Part shown: positions 1-11,095 of the stretch, in pieces
Layout: each line of letters starts with the position of its first letter
Numbering within the stretch: the first letter of the stretch is position 1
Assembly (NCBI GenBank): GCA_019930625.1
Contig: CP082844.1
Coordinates: forward strand, 5,890,001 to 5,954,000
From: Nocardia asteroides
Lineage (GTDB): Bacteria; Actinomycetota; Actinomycetes; Mycobacteriales; Mycobacteriaceae
DNA: 64,000 nucleotides
Direction: 5' to 3'
Program-made: the position numbers and the translations under genes
The notes under the pieces: generated by a model
Databases searched by the model: none
What the model saw: only the letters and a program-made list of their open reading frames with translations
What the model was told of the DNA's origin: nothing

Positions 1-709
1 GCTCGACTCGTTCCGACAGCGCGGCGATGCGGCCGAGTTCGGTGTGCATTCCGGTGGCGAAGACGATGCCGCGTGCCTCGCCCTCGGTGCAGGAGGTGCC
101 GCTGAAGACCAGTTCGCGGGCCTGCGCCAGCGGCACCCCGGCATCGACAGCGTCGGCGCTTCGGTAGACCGGCATCGACTCCCCGGTCAGTTCCGACAGA
201 TCCACCTCGACACCGCCGGTGAGCAGGCGCGCGTCCGCGCAGATTCGGTCGCCTTCGGCGATGACAAGGACATCTCCTGGCACGACACCGGTCGCCTCGA
301 CCTCGGTGACCTGGCTGTCACGCACGACTTGCGCTCGTATCGGCAGATAGGCGGCCAGTGCCTCCACCGCCTGCTCGGCGTGCCGTTCCTGGGCGAACGC
401 AAACGCCGCGTTGATCACGATGACGACGACGATCGCGATCGCGACCGGGACGATGCCGACCACCCCGGCGAGACCGGCCGCGGCCCACAGCAACAGCGCC
501 AGCGGGTGGGTGAGCTGGCGAGCCAGATCCCGTTGCCAGCTCCGCCGGCCTCGCCGCCGCAGCATGTTCGGTCCATAATGGACAAGACGCCGTTCGGCCT
601 CGCGAGCGGTGAGTCCGGAGCGGCTGCCGCGCAGATCGCGTAGCAGCAGATCGATCCGCTCCGTGGGATCGATCCTCAGATCCGATTCCGGCTCGACCAG
701 GTCGGTCAC
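1..709 (-). CDS. P-type cation-transporting ATPase, CtpF-like (N-terminal part, runs off left edge)
   Basis: This is the first 236 residues of an ATP-driven cation pump of the plasma membrane; the rest lies beyond the window edge. It opens with a cation-ATPase N-terminal domain ([16 protein letters not shown]), then two membrane helices (about residues 65-100) and an actuator domain with the TGES dephosphorylation motif (ELTGESMPV). The GTG start at 709 overlaps the TGA of the upstream DUF302 gene (GTGA), so the two are probably translationally coupled. CtpF of M. tuberculosis is a DosR-regulon Ca-type ATPase, and the setting fits that role. The phosphorylation site and ion-binding helices are not visible, so substrate is an inference. 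Confidence 0.85.
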   Translation of the reverse strand, partial: MTDLVEPESDLRIDPTERIDLLLRDLRGSRSGLTAREAERRLVHYGPNMLRRRGRRSWQRDLARQLTHPLALLLWAAAGLAGVVGIVPVAIAIVVVIVINAAFAFAQERHAEQAVEALAAYLPIRAQVVRDSQVTEVEATGVVPGDVLVIAEGDRICADARLLTGGVEVDLSELTGESMPVYRSADAVDAGVPLAQARELVFSGTSCTEGEARGIVFATGMHTELGRIAALSERVE

Positions 710-1590
710 GTGGATGCCGGCGCCGCGTCTCGGAGGCTGTCCAAGGCGCCCAGGAGCCGCCGCCGTACGTCACCGGCGACCGGGGGTAGCTCCCATCCCG
801 CGGTGACGGGAGCCAGCACATCGGGATCGATGGCCTCGACCACGGTGCCGTCGTCGAGCGAGCGCACCACCACACGGCACGAGGTCACCAGGCCGGACTG
901 CCGGTCGGCGGTCAGCGCGCGGAAGGTCAGCCGAGGATCGCAAACGTCCAGAACCAGGTAGTTCTCGATGCGCTCGCCGATCGTCTCGCGCAGTGTTGCC
1001 TGCATGTCCACTTCGGCGGTCACGATGAGCCCGTGGCGCTGCAGCGCCTCCCTGGTGCGTTCGACGGCGATGTCGAACGGCGCGTCGAGGTTGGCCTCGA
1101 TGGTCGTGGCAGGAGCGACCGGCAATCGGATCTCGGTCAGCAGTCGCCGAGCATCCGAGACCTCGTCCGGGCCGATCAGATACGCCTCGGTTGGTGGACC
1201 GATCGGCTGATAATTCGCGTCGCGCAACCACTGTCGTAGCGCCTGATAGGCCGCGCCGAGGTCGCGGTAGCTGCCACGATGGCAGGTGCGGGCGACCAGG
1301 GTGCCGGGCAGGAGGATCACCTGGGCGCCGGAGCTTGGCCCGAGGGTGGGCGCAGGTTCCACCGGGACGCCGAATTCCACCGCGATCGCCTCGTCGATAG
1401 GCAGATCCTGGGAGAACGTGATCGTCGGCGCGCCGCTGGCAGTCAATCCCGCACTCTGCACGATCCGGGTCACCTCCCGCATTCCCTCGGCGATGTCCGC
1501 GCCGAGCAGATTCGGGTTCGGACGGATCTCGCGGGGCACCCGCAGCACTACCTCCGGTGCCGACTCGATCAGGGCCACCTGGTATTCCAT
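706..1590 (-). CDS. GyrI-like plus DUF302 two-domain protein
   Basis: This 294-residue soluble protein has two halves. Residues 1-150 look like a GyrI-like/AraC-effector ligand-binding fold. Residues 170-290 are a DUF302 domain ([16 protein letters not shown], then a conserved DVCDPRL stretch). No enzymatic activity is known for DUF302; such proteins recur near redox and metal genes. The ATG at 1590 is chosen because GGAGG lies six bases upstream; the in-frame ATG further out has no such site. The gene overlaps the start of the ATPase gene, making a two-gene operon. A DosR-like palindrome lies 58 bp upstream, shared with the divergent acyl-CoA synthetase operon. Confidence 0.8.
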   Translation of the reverse strand: MEYQVALIESAPEVVLRVPREIRPNPNLLGADIAEGMREVTRIVQSAGLTASGAPTITFSQDLPIDEAIAVEFGVPVEPAPTLGPSSGAQVILLPGTLVARTCHRGSYRDLGAAYQALRQWLRDANYQPIGPPTEAYLIGPDEVSDARRLLTEIRLPVAPATTIEANLDAPFDIAVERTREALQRHGLIVTAEVDMQATLRETIGERIENYLVLDVCDPRLTFRALTADRQSGLVTSCRVVVRSLDDGTVVEAIDPDVLAPVTAGWELPPVAGDVRRRLLGALDSLRDAAPAST

Positions 1591-1647
1591 CGCAGCCTCC
1601 TCGGTTCGCGTCATGCGATGAGCGTCCCTCCGCCAGGCTTCCGCCGC

Positions 1648-1667
1648 ACAGGGGCGAAAGTCCCGCT
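1648..1667. promoter_or_regulatory. DosR-box-like palindrome
   Basis: The sequence is ACAGGGGCGAAAGTCCCGCT, matching about 13 of 20 positions of the M. tuberculosis DosR consensus with a near-complete right half (AAAGTCCC). It lies between the divergent DUF302/ATPase operon and the synthetase/dehydrogenase operon and could serve either. Confidence 0.6.
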
Positions 1668-1782
1668 CTGGGGGTCCTACCGCCATCGGACGCCGGAAAC
1701 GACGGAGGTCACCACCAGGGAAGGTCTTTACGCCCTGCCGGAGAAGTGCACACCCATCGTTGACTGGATCACGGAGGCCGAA

Positions 1783-3593
<1,811 letters not shown>

Positions 3594-3597
<4 letters not shown>

Positions 3598-4601
3598 CCA
3601 CCATCGAGCTGCCGGATCATCTCGGCGACCGCCTGCCTTTGGCTGCCGCGGAACGGATCGAATTGCTGCGGCAGATGATCCGCATCCGGCGATTCGAGGA
3701 GCGCTGCGTGCAGCTCTACAGCGCCGAGAAGATCCGAGGTTTCCTGCACTTGTACGTGGGCGAGGAAGCTGTCGCGGCCGGTCTGCTGCGGCAGATCGGC
3801 GCCGAGGACGCGGTGGTGTCCACTTATCGGGAACACGGGCACGCACTCGCTCGCGGCATTCCGATGGCGGCATTGATGTCCGAGATGTTCGGACGGGTGT
3901 CCGGGTGCAGCGGCGGTCGCGGCGGCTCCATGCATCTGTTCGATGCCGGACGGCGCTTCTTCGGCGGCAACGCGATCGTCGCTGGTGGGCTGCCGCTAGC
4001 GGTCGGGCTGGCCCTGGCCGATGCCATGCGAAACCGTCCAGGGGTGACAGTGTGCCTGTTCGGTGACGGCGCCGCGGCCGAGGGCGAGTTCCACGAATGC
4101 TTGAACCTGGCCGCACTGTGGCGGCTTCCAGTCCTGTTCGCATGTGAGAACAACCGTTACGCGATGGGGACTGCGCTGCACCGTGAGCACGCGGTCACCG
4201 ATCTGGCGCTGCGCGCCTCCAGCTACGGTTTGGCTGCCTGGCCCGTCGACGGCATGGACCCCGAGGCAGTCGCGGCGGCCACCCGACGGGCGGTGGAATC
4301 CATTCGCGGGGGCAGCGGACCCTGCTTCCTGGAATTGCGAACCTATCGGTTCCGCGCCCACTCGCTCTACGACGCCGATCGCTACCGGGACAAAGCTGAG
4401 ATCGAGCTGTGGAAGAAACGCGATCCGATCCCGCGTCTGTCCGCCGAATTGCAGGCGTCGGGAGCGCTCGACGAGCAGGCCCTCTCCGCCCTTCAGGCCG
4501 AGGTCGACGCCGAGTTGGACGACGCGATCGCCGAGGCCGAGGAGGGGCCGCTGGAGGAGGTTGCCGACCTGACCCGGCACGTGTACGCGGAGCGACCATG
4601 A
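3594..4601 (+). CDS. 2-oxoacid dehydrogenase E1 alpha subunit (pyruvate/acetoin type)
   Basis: This 335-residue thiamine-diphosphate enzyme subunit decarboxylates a 2-oxoacid (or acetoin) and passes the acyl unit to the E2 lipoyl group. The ThDP-binding GDG...N motif is seen as [13 protein letters not shown] through ACENN (residues about 149-182), preceded by GRGGSMH near 104. The C-terminal phosphorylation-loop-like segment YRFRAHS is present. The GTG start overlaps the synthetase stop (GTGA), and its own stop overlaps the E1 beta ATG. Similar genes serve in pyruvate, acetoin or branched-chain complexes. The PDH-like reading rests on the split alpha/beta form and the linked acetyl-type synthetase. 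Confidence 0.9.
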
Positions 4602-5566
4602 TCACCTATCGCGAGGCGGTGCGCGAAGCGCTGCGAGAAGCGCTGGATCGCGATGATCGCACCTTCCTGATGGGGGAGGACGTCGGCGCCTACGGCGGCT
4701 GCTTCGGGGTCAGTCGCGGCTTGCTCGAGGAGTATGGACCGAACCGGATCCGCGACACTCCCTTGAGCGAATCCGCGTTCGTCGGCGCGGGCATCGGCGC
4801 GGCGTTGGGTGGTATGCGGCCGATCGTCGAGATCATGACCGGCAATTTCAGCTTGCTCGCGCTGGACCAGATCCTCAACAACGCCGCGACGTTGCGGCAC
4901 ATGTCGGGTGGTCAGCTCGGCGTGCCCTTGGTGATCCGGATGGCGACGGGCGCTGGCCGTCAATTGGCTGCCCAGCATTCGCACAGCCTGGAAGCCTTTT
5001 ACGCGCACATCCCGGGACTTCGCGTGGTTTCACCGGCCACCGTGCCGGACGCTCGCGGGATGCTGTGGACCGCGCTGCAGGATCCGGACCCGGTCGTGAT
5101 CTTCGAACCGATCGCGTTGTACAACAGCGAGGGCGAGTTGCCTCTGGACGCGGAGCCGGTGGACATCGACCATGCGGCGCTGCGGCGGGCGGGGACCGAT
5201 GTCACTGTCGTCGCGTTCGGCGGGACTCTGTCGATCGCCGAGTCAGCCGCCGAACTGCTCGCCGGCGAAGGAGTTTCCGCGGAAGTGATTGATCTGCGCA
5301 GTTTGCGGCCACTGGATCAAACCACGGTGCTCGACTCGGTGGCGCGCACACATCGCCTGGTGATCGTCGACGAGTGCTGGCGCAGTGTCGGTATTGCGGC
5401 GGAAATAGCCGCCCGCGCAGCCGAATACGCTTATTTCGACCTCGACGCCCCGATCGCGCGGGTCTGTACCGCAGAGGTGCCGATTCCGTATGCGCGGCAG
5501 CTGGAGGAGGCGGCGCTGCCGCGGGTGGAGGCTGTCGTCGACGCGGCGCGGACGGCGGTGAGCTGA
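4598..5566 (+). CDS. 2-oxoacid dehydrogenase E1 beta subunit
   Basis: This 322-residue protein is the partner of E1 alpha, forming the alpha2beta2 decarboxylase. It begins [16 protein letters not shown] and carries the family signatures GEDVGAYGG, the [18 protein letters not shown] block and IVEIMTGNF. The transketolase C-terminal domain starts near residue 190 (DVTVVAFGG) and contains the [11 protein letters not shown] element. The ATG at 4598 overlaps the E1 alpha TGA, and the E2 GTG follows its stop directly. This tight packing implies stoichiometric co-translation. Confidence 0.9.
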   Translation: MITYREAVREALREALDRDDRTFLMGEDVGAYGGCFGVSRGLLEEYGPNRIRDTPLSESAFVGAGIGAALGGMRPIVEIMTGNFSLLALDQILNNAATLRHMSGGQLGVPLVIRMATGAGRQLAAQHSHSLEAFYAHIPGLRVVSPATVPDARGMLWTALQDPDPVVIFEPIALYNSEGELPLDAEPVDIDHAALRRAGTDVTVVAFGGTLSIAESAAELLAGEGVSAEVIDLRSLRPLDQTTVLDSVARTHRLVIVDECWRSVGIAAEIAARAAEYAYFDLDAPIARVCTAEVPIPYARQLEEAALPRVEAVVDAARTAVS

Positions 5567-7054
5567 GTGACCGAGTTCCAGATGCCCTCGCTGGGCGCCG
5601 ACATGGTCGAGGGCACACTGCTGCACTGGCTCGTACATCCAGGAGATGTGGTGCACAAGGGAGACGTGGTTGCGGAGGTGGACACCACCAAGGCCGCGAT
5701 CGAGATCGAATGCTTCGATGACGGCGTCGTCGGGACGATCCTGGTACCGGAAGGAAAGACGGTGCCGGTGGGCACCCCGCTGGCCACGATAGAACCCGCA
5801 ATGCGCCAGCCCGGCGAGGCCGGCGGGGCCCGAACCGCTGTACCGGCCGCGAACACACAGCCGGGGACCGAACCGGTGCAACCGGCCCACGGTGAGCAGG
5901 CACCCGGTCCGGATGGCGCACAGGAAGACGGTTCTCGTGCCACACCGCTGATCCGGCGACTGGCACAGGAGGCGGGCATCGATCTGGCGACACTGCACGG
6001 GTCGGGGCCCGGTGGGCGGATCGTGCGCGCGGATGTGGAGGCTGTCATCTCCGCCGGTGAGCGCGCGACGCCGCAACATGTTGCCGCCGGTCTCGACGAG
6101 CAGATGCCGCTCCAGGAGCGAACGAAGCCTCAGGAGGGATTCGACGCACCCGAAGGTCCGTCGCTACGAACCGAGGTGGCGCGAGCGTCCGGCTACGCGC
6201 GTCGGCTGGTCTCCGGATCAGGAGTCGATCTGGCGAACGTCTCGGGCACCGGCCCGGCCGGTGCAGTGCGCGCTCGCGATGTACGAACCGCCGGAGTCGG
6301 CCCCGGAACTGCCTCTCCCGCAGCGGAATCCGCGCCCGCACCGCCCGCTGGACAGACACGTGAGCGCACTGCCGAAGCAGCGCAACATGATCCCGTCGCG
6401 ATACGCAAGGTGATCGCGGCGGCCATGACCAGGTCGAAGCGGACGGTACCGCACTACTACCTGTCCAGCACCATCGATATGGACGCCGCACTGCGCTGGC
6501 TGGAGGACACGAACCGGCGCGCACCCGTCACCGCGCGCATGCTGTCCTCCGCTCTGCTGCTGTGTGCTACGGCGCGGGCGGCGCGCGCGGTGCCGGATCT
6601 CAACGGACACTGGCTCGATGACGAGTTCCGTCCGGCATCCGACGTGCATCTCGGCGTTGTGGTGTCGCTGCGGGGCGGCGGAATCATGGTGCCCACCATC
6701 CCGGACGCCGGCGCACTCGCTCCACCGGCCATGATGGACGCACTGCGTGGCGTGGTCGCCCGTGCTCGCACCGCCCGGCTGCGTTCCGCGGACGCCGTTC
6801 CCGCGACTATTACGGTGACGAACCTCGGTGAGTTAGGGGTGGATTCGGTCTTCGGCGTAATCGCCGCGCCGCAGGTCGCGATAGTCGGCTTCGGCGCTGT
6901 CGCCCAACGTCCCTGCGCGGTGAACGGGCTGCTGGGCGTGCGTCCCCAGTTGACCGCCACGCTCTCGGCGGATCATCGGGCCAGCGACGGCGCGGTCGGA
7001 GCCCGCTTTCTCAACACTGTCGCCGACCTGCTCCAACAGCCAGAGGAGTTGTGA
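5567..7054 (+). CDS. dihydrolipoamide acyltransferase (E2) with one lipoyl and two subunit-binding domains
   Basis: This 495-residue E2 has a lipoyl domain at residues 1-76, with the modified lysine in VDTTKAAIE (Lys42). After a Pro/Ala linker come two separate peripheral subunit-binding-like segments, at about 125-161 (ATPLIRRLAQEAGIDL) and about 205-240 (ASGYARRLVSGSGVDL). A catalytic domain follows from about 270 and ends with the active-site SADHRASDG motif near 467. One binding domain is usual, so the duplication is notable. E3 (lipoamide dehydrogenase) is not encoded nearby and must come from elsewhere. The GTG start abuts the preceding stop with no gap. Confidence 0.9.
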   Translation: MTEFQMPSLGADMVEGTLLHWLVHPGDVVHKGDVVAEVDTTKAAIEIECFDDGVVGTILVPEGKTVPVGTPLATIEPAMRQPGEAGGARTAVPAANTQPGTEPVQPAHGEQAPGPDGAQEDGSRATPLIRRLAQEAGIDLATLHGSGPGGRIVRADVEAVISAGERATPQHVAAGLDEQMPLQERTKPQEGFDAPEGPSLRTEVARASGYARRLVSGSGVDLANVSGTGPAGAVRARDVRTAGVGPGTASPAAESAPAPPAGQTRERTAEAAQHDPVAIRKVIAAAMTRSKRTVPHYYLSSTIDMDAALRWLEDTNRRAPVTARMLSSALLLCATARAARAVPDLNGHWLDDEFRPASDVHLGVVVSLRGGGIMVPTIPDAGALAPPAMMDALRGVVARARTARLRSADAVPATITVTNLGELGVDSVFGVIAAPQVAIVGFGAVAQRPCAVNGLLGVRPQLTATLSADHRASDGAVGARFLNTVADLLQQPEEL

Positions 7055-7057
7055 AGC

Positions 7058-7312
7058 ATGATGCCCGGAACCATGTCCCGCGAGAAGGCCGAAGGCATAG
7101 TGCGCGACGCACTGCGCGGATTCGCCGGCGAGGCCGACATCTCCGCCCTCGGCCAGGACGAACCTTTGCGCAGCGCATTGGAACTCGACTCGATCGACTT
7201 CCTCAGCTTCGTGGAACGGCTCTCCACCGCAGGCGGCCGGATCGAGGAGAGCGACTACCCACGGCTTTCGACGATCCGCTCTTGCGTCGACTTCCTCACC
7301 AGTCCCCGCTGA
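7058..7312 (+). CDS. acyl carrier protein-like phosphopantetheine protein
   Basis: This 84-residue acidic protein has the carrier-protein attachment motif as ELDSIDFLSFVERL, where Ser in DSID would receive 4'-phosphopantetheine. It starts three bases after the E2 stop, with AGGAG nine bases upstream of the ATG at 7058; a second ATG at 7061 and one at 7073 are alternatives. Its place as last gene of the synthetase/dehydrogenase operon suggests that an acyl product is loaded onto this dedicated carrier. That role is inference. Confidence 0.8.
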   Translation: MMPGTMSREKAEGIVRDALRGFAGEADISALGQDEPLRSALELDSIDFLSFVERLSTAGGRIEESDYPRLSTIRSCVDFLTSPR

Positions 7313-7352
7313 ACCCCACCCCGATGGCTCTGCGTACGGAGGGGCGTTGAGC

Positions 7353-7931
7353 TCAGCGGTCTGGGACGATTCTGGCGTCGTCGACCACCTCCACGTGGCG
7401 CACACCGTCAACAGTGCGGACCAGAGCGGCGATGACCCGTTGTTCGCTGGGATCGGCGAACATGCCGCGAACGGTGACCACTCCGTCGGATATCTCGATC
7501 GACCACTGCCGACGGCTGCCTGCGTAGTCGTCCAGCAATGCTCGGATTCTCGCGTCGATGGTTGCGTCATCGCTGATCAAGGCGCGCAGCAGGTCGCGAC
7601 GAGATACGATTCCGACAAGTAGTCCGGCCTCCACGACGGGCATTGATCGAAGGTGCCCGGTGAGCATGCGGGAGGCGATCGTCGCGGTGTCGGTACCGGG
7701 TGTGACGACCTCGACCGGTGCCGACATCACCTGTTCGACCGTGGCGGCTCCTATGCCGGGATCCGCTGCCAGTGCGTCTGATTCGGCCAGCATTCCGACC
7801 ACTCGCCCCTGCTCGTCGACGACCGGCAGCGCGGCGAAGCCGTGCGCGGTCAGCAGTGCGGTCGCCTGACTCAACGGTGTTTCCGGCCGCGCCGTCACGA
7901 CAGGTCGGCTGAGGACATCCCGTGCGTACAT
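7353..7931 (-). CDS. CBS-pair plus BON domain protein
   Basis: This 192-residue cytoplasmic protein has two CBS motifs (residues about 7-55 and 66-115), which usually bind adenine nucleotides. They are followed by a BON domain (about 122-188; RQWSIEISDGVVTVRG) associated with membrane or ligand binding. The ATG at 7931 is preceded by GGAGGT at ideal spacing; the in-frame GTG at 7940 overlaps that ribosome-binding site and is rejected. The gene converges on the carrier-protein gene 40 bp away. A good DosR-like palindrome lies about 180 bp upstream. CBS proteins are common in dormancy regulons, but their ligands are mostly unknown. Confidence 0.85.
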   Translation of the reverse strand: MYARDVLSRPVVTARPETPLSQATALLTAHGFAALPVVDEQGRVVGMLAESDALAADPGIGAATVEQVMSAPVEVVTPGTDTATIASRMLTGHLRSMPVVEAGLLVGIVSRRDLLRALISDDATIDARIRALLDDYAGSRRQWSIEISDGVVTVRGMFADPSEQRVIAALVRTVDGVRHVEVVDDARIVPDR

Positions 7932-8429
7932 CGGTATCACCTCCGGAACGTGGCCGTGGACGTTGTTGTCGTGCCGGGTCGAGAACAGGCCGCGACGCGG
8001 CTCGCGGGCGCCCCGCTCGACGTTCGATGAGCGACAGGCGACTGGTCCGACGACATACGTTCAGCTTGATCGTCCTCCAGCGCTTACGTGAGAGGCGTCC
8101 TGCCCTCTCACTCCGGGACCAACGTCCTCGGGGCGTGGCGATGCCCAGGGTCCTGTGCATGTTCCGAACGGCCACCGGATGGTGACTTTCGTTTCTGTGG
8201 CAGCACGAAAGCGCAGCAGAAGATCGAGGTATAGGACGAGGCGATTCGACAGGCCGGGAGAGGCAGTTGTGACAATCACCAGATATGCGAGGTCAGGGCT
8301 CGGCGCTTCGCCGGTGTTGCCGGCATTGCGGCTGCCCGTCGGGGTGTCGCGGACGATGGGGGAGAGGTTGAGGCGGTTTCTCAAAATGCGTATCCGCGGC
8401 AACACACCGACACGCTCGACCCTTATCCG
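7932..8429. other. intergenic region with one DosR-like site
   Basis: This 500-bp gap lies between the divergent CBS/BON gene and the membrane-protein gene. The only structure I can support is the palindrome at 8112-8131. The short reading frames inside it lack ribosome-binding sites and recognisable motifs. Confidence 0.5.
8112..8131. promoter_or_regulatory. DosR-box-like palindrome
   Basis: The sequence is TCCGGGACCAACGTCCTCGG, with core GGGACCAACGTCC and 13 or more of 20 consensus positions. It lies between the divergent CBS/BON and membrane-protein genes. On the minus strand a TCACGT element lies 20 bp downstream. Confidence 0.65.
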
Positions 8430-9170
8430 GTGATCGACGTGGGAGCAGGCAAGGTCGTGCCGTCACGCCGCGACCTCGGGCGTCGCTGGTTTGTCGCGGT
8501 TACCAGCGGCGAGGCCCTCGGCTTCGTATTGCTCGCCTGTGTCGGTGCGCTCATCGCCGACTCGTCGCCCGGCGTGATCGCTGCCGCGCTATTGATCGCG
8601 GGTGCGGTCGAAGGCAGTGTGCTGGGCTGGTTCCAAGCCCGCGTCCTGCGCAGCCGACTGCGGGGCTTTGCGGCCCGCGACTGGGTCGCGGCCACGGTCG
8701 TCGGCGCTGTCGTCGCATGGACCGTCGGACTGTTACCCCTCCTCTACGGTGACCGAATCGGTGACTGGCCGATCGGTATACAAATGCCGACGGTTTCGGC
8801 AGGTGCGATCGTGATGGTGTTCGCTCTCGGTGTCGCACAGTGGTATGTCTTGCGGCAATGGTCAGACCGAGCGGTTCTGTGGATCTGGGCCAACGCCGTG
8901 GGCTGGATCACCGGGCTGAGCGCTTTCCTGGTGGTCACCGGCCCGCTGTGGCGGCCTGGGCAACCGGCGGTGGTCACTGCGGTGATCGGGGCTCTCGCCG
9001 GTCTGGTGATGGCCGCGGTGATGGCAGCGACCACGGGAGCGTTCCTGGTGCGCATCCTGGAGCCGGGACATCTGAGGGCTTCCTCTCGAACAGGTGAGAA
9101 CACTCGTCGCGGTTGGAAGTCGCGCGGTCGGCTGGATTCGCCGACGACATCACCCCGCACCAAATCGTGA
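8430..9170 (+). CDS. multi-pass membrane protein of unknown function
   Basis: This 246-residue hydrophobic protein has about six predicted transmembrane segments, including GFVLLACVGALIAD, WVAATVVGAVVAWTVGLLPLL, GAIVMVFALGVAQWYVL and GLVMAAVMAATTGAFLV. A basic, Ser/Thr-rich cytoplasmic-like tail of about 35 residues ends it. I recognise no catalytic or transport motif. The first available start is GTG at 8430, with no clear ribosome-binding site, so the true start is uncertain. It follows a DosR-like site in the divergent promoter region and may belong to the dormancy set. Confidence 0.6.
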   Translation: MIDVGAGKVVPSRRDLGRRWFVAVTSGEALGFVLLACVGALIADSSPGVIAAALLIAGAVEGSVLGWFQARVLRSRLRGFAARDWVAATVVGAVVAWTVGLLPLLYGDRIGDWPIGIQMPTVSAGAIVMVFALGVAQWYVLRQWSDRAVLWIWANAVGWITGLSAFLVVTGPLWRPGQPAVVTAVIGALAGLVMAAVMAATTGAFLVRILEPGHLRASSRTGENTRRGWKSRGRLDSPTTSPRTKS

Positions 9171-9272
9171 ACCGATGCAACGGCAGCGACGCGATCGGCC
9201 CCGTCGGCCGCCGCCCTGGTGTGCACGACGGCTCCGGGCGGCGCGCGGTGTACGGCTTGCCTCACGGAATCG

Positions 9273-10685
9273 TTACACCGGCGTTGACCGAGACGCTTCT
9301 TCCGTAGATTCGGCCCCGGATCCCGGTTCGAGCCCCAGCACGGTCGCGAAGCCCGCAGTGAGGCACTCGGTCAGCGTTTCCAGGTCCGGGATCGCGGCGG
9401 TGTCCGCATTGATTCCGATGTAACAGGTCCCGGCGTGCGAGGTCAGCGTCACGTTGACGGCCGTACCGATGGTTGGGGCGAAGGCGTACATCCGCTCGAT
9501 CCGCGCACCGGCGATGTAAAGAGGCACGGGGGAGCCCGGGACGTTGGAGGCGACGAAGTCGACGTGTTTGAGCATTTCGGTCAGCAGCCCGGCAGGCAGC
9601 CGATTCAGCGCGGCCGCGATGGCACCCGACAGCGGTATCGCCGGTTCGCGACGCCAACCCGCGACCGCGGCGCCGACAGCTCGCATCAGGTCCGCGGTCT
9701 CGGCGCCGCTGACCGGCAACGCGAAGCGAGCGAGGGTGATGCGGTTGCCGCCGAGCGGGTCGTCAGCGGTGCGGAGACTGATCGGCATCGTCACCCGCAG
9801 GTGGTCGATCGTCGCTCCGTGCCGGTCGTGATATGTGCGCAGCCCGATCACCACAGCGGTCAGGAAGGCGTCGTTCACGGTGCAACCCGTGGCCCACGCG
9901 GCGCCGCGTAGCCGCTCGAGGGAAATGTCGAGCACCGCCAACCGGCGACCGAGACTTCGTCCGGTCATAACGGGTGACATCGTCGTAGTGATGGGCCTCG
10001 CCAAGTGGACGAGCGAGTTCGCCAGCGCGGCGCTGTCGCGGACCGCCTGCGCGGGATTGGTCAGTGCCCGCCATAAGGTCGGCGGCGTAGAACGGATACC
10101 GCCGCGAAGAAGATCTGAGCCGACCGACCAGTTCCACACCATGATGTCGCGAAGTGAGCTCGTGCGGTCGTCCAGCGGCTCGGGCGGAGGACCATGGTCG
10201 GTGCCCGCGCGGTCGAAATCGAGCAGCGACGTAGCGATCTGGATGCCGCCGATGCCATCGGTGAGACTGTGGTGCACAGTCAGCACCAGCGCGCATCCGC
10301 CCCCCTTCAAACCGCCGAGCAAGGTCGAACGCCACAGCGGGCGGACCGGATCGAATCCGGTCATCGCCTCGGTTCGCGCGAAGTCGAGCACTGCGGACAT
10401 GGTCGCCGGTTCCGGTAGCGCGGATCGACGCACATGCCAAGAGAGGTCGAAATCCGGATCGAGTGCCCACCTCGGAGGGGCGAGGCCGAGCAACGAGTCG
10501 GCGAGCCGATGTCGCAATCTGGGCACGAGACGAGTACCGCGATCCATCGTTCGCGTCAAGCGATCCCAGTCCGGTTCGGTGTCGAGGACGAGGACCGACA
10601 CGATTGTCGAGCGAAGGACCGGATCGCGCTCCATGTTCCACGAGAACAGGTCCGACTGCGACATGTGGGATTCGCGGGAGTCCAT
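9273..10685 (-). CDS. wax ester synthase/diacylglycerol acyltransferase (WS/DGAT)
   Basis: This 470-residue acyltransferase would esterify diacylglycerol or a long-chain alcohol with acyl-CoA, building storage lipid at the membrane. The catalytic HHxxxDG motif is seen as HHSLTDGIGG near residue 125, and the family segment SNVPGSPVPLYIAGARI lies near 395. The ATG at 10685 is chosen over the one at 10664 because GGAAGG precedes it. Triacylglycerol synthesis is a hallmark of the DosR response (Tgs1 in M. tuberculosis), which suits this island. The nearest palindrome resembling a DosR site is about 330 bp upstream. Confidence 0.9.
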   Translation of the reverse strand: MDSRESHMSQSDLFSWNMERDPVLRSTIVSVLVLDTEPDWDRLTRTMDRGTRLVPRLRHRLADSLLGLAPPRWALDPDFDLSWHVRRSALPEPATMSAVLDFARTEAMTGFDPVRPLWRSTLLGGLKGGGCALVLTVHHSLTDGIGGIQIATSLLDFDRAGTDHGPPPEPLDDRTSSLRDIMVWNWSVGSDLLRGGIRSTPPTLWRALTNPAQAVRDSAALANSLVHLARPITTTMSPVMTGRSLGRRLAVLDISLERLRGAAWATGCTVNDAFLTAVVIGLRTYHDRHGATIDHLRVTMPISLRTADDPLGGNRITLARFALPVSGAETADLMRAVGAAVAGWRREPAIPLSGAIAAALNRLPAGLLTEMLKHVDFVASNVPGSPVPLYIAGARIERMYAFAPTIGTAVNVTLTSHAGTCYIGINADTAAIPDLETLTECLTAGFATVLGLEPGSGAESTEEASRSTPV

Positions 10686-11095
10686 TACCTGCTGCCTTCC
10701 TCTACCAGGTGCCCCGTCGAACCGCTGCGTGTTCTCAGCCGTGCGTCCGGCCTTGTTCCACGGGGCGCGCGGTGTGAATGAGGGCCTGCGAACTGACGAT
10801 AGTTGCGTGCAGGGCCGGGCAATCGGCACGCCTCGGATCGCGGACCTCGGCACCGGCGGTGAGGAAGATCGAATCTCGAGGTGGGCAGCAGGTAAGGCAT
10901 CTCACCGGCGAACGGTCCGCGCCCGATCGCGCGGGGCCCCAGGCACACGACGGTTTCCATACCGTTCAGTCTGTTCAGTTGTGGTCGACGGCAAACGATG
11001 ACGAAGACCCTTATCCGAAGGCCTTTTGTCCTATACCCGGAAGCGTATCCGGGAGCAGAGGCCATCGTCTGCCCATCCGATCGGCCGGGTGTTGC
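10686..11095. other. intergenic region upstream of the WS/DGAT gene
   Basis: This 410-bp gap separates two minus-strand genes. It holds a weak DosR-like site at 11016-11035. I see no convincing gene in it. Confidence 0.4.
11016..11035. promoter_or_regulatory. weak DosR-box-like site
   Basis: The sequence is CGAAGGCCTTTTGTCCTATA, with about 11 of 20 consensus matches and an AT-rich centre. It is distant from the downstream WS/DGAT start. Confidence 0.35.

Noticed and set aside
8430..9170. Reading the membrane protein as a known transporter
   Set aside because: There are several hydrophobic segments but no family motif or charged signature, so a functional name would be a guess.
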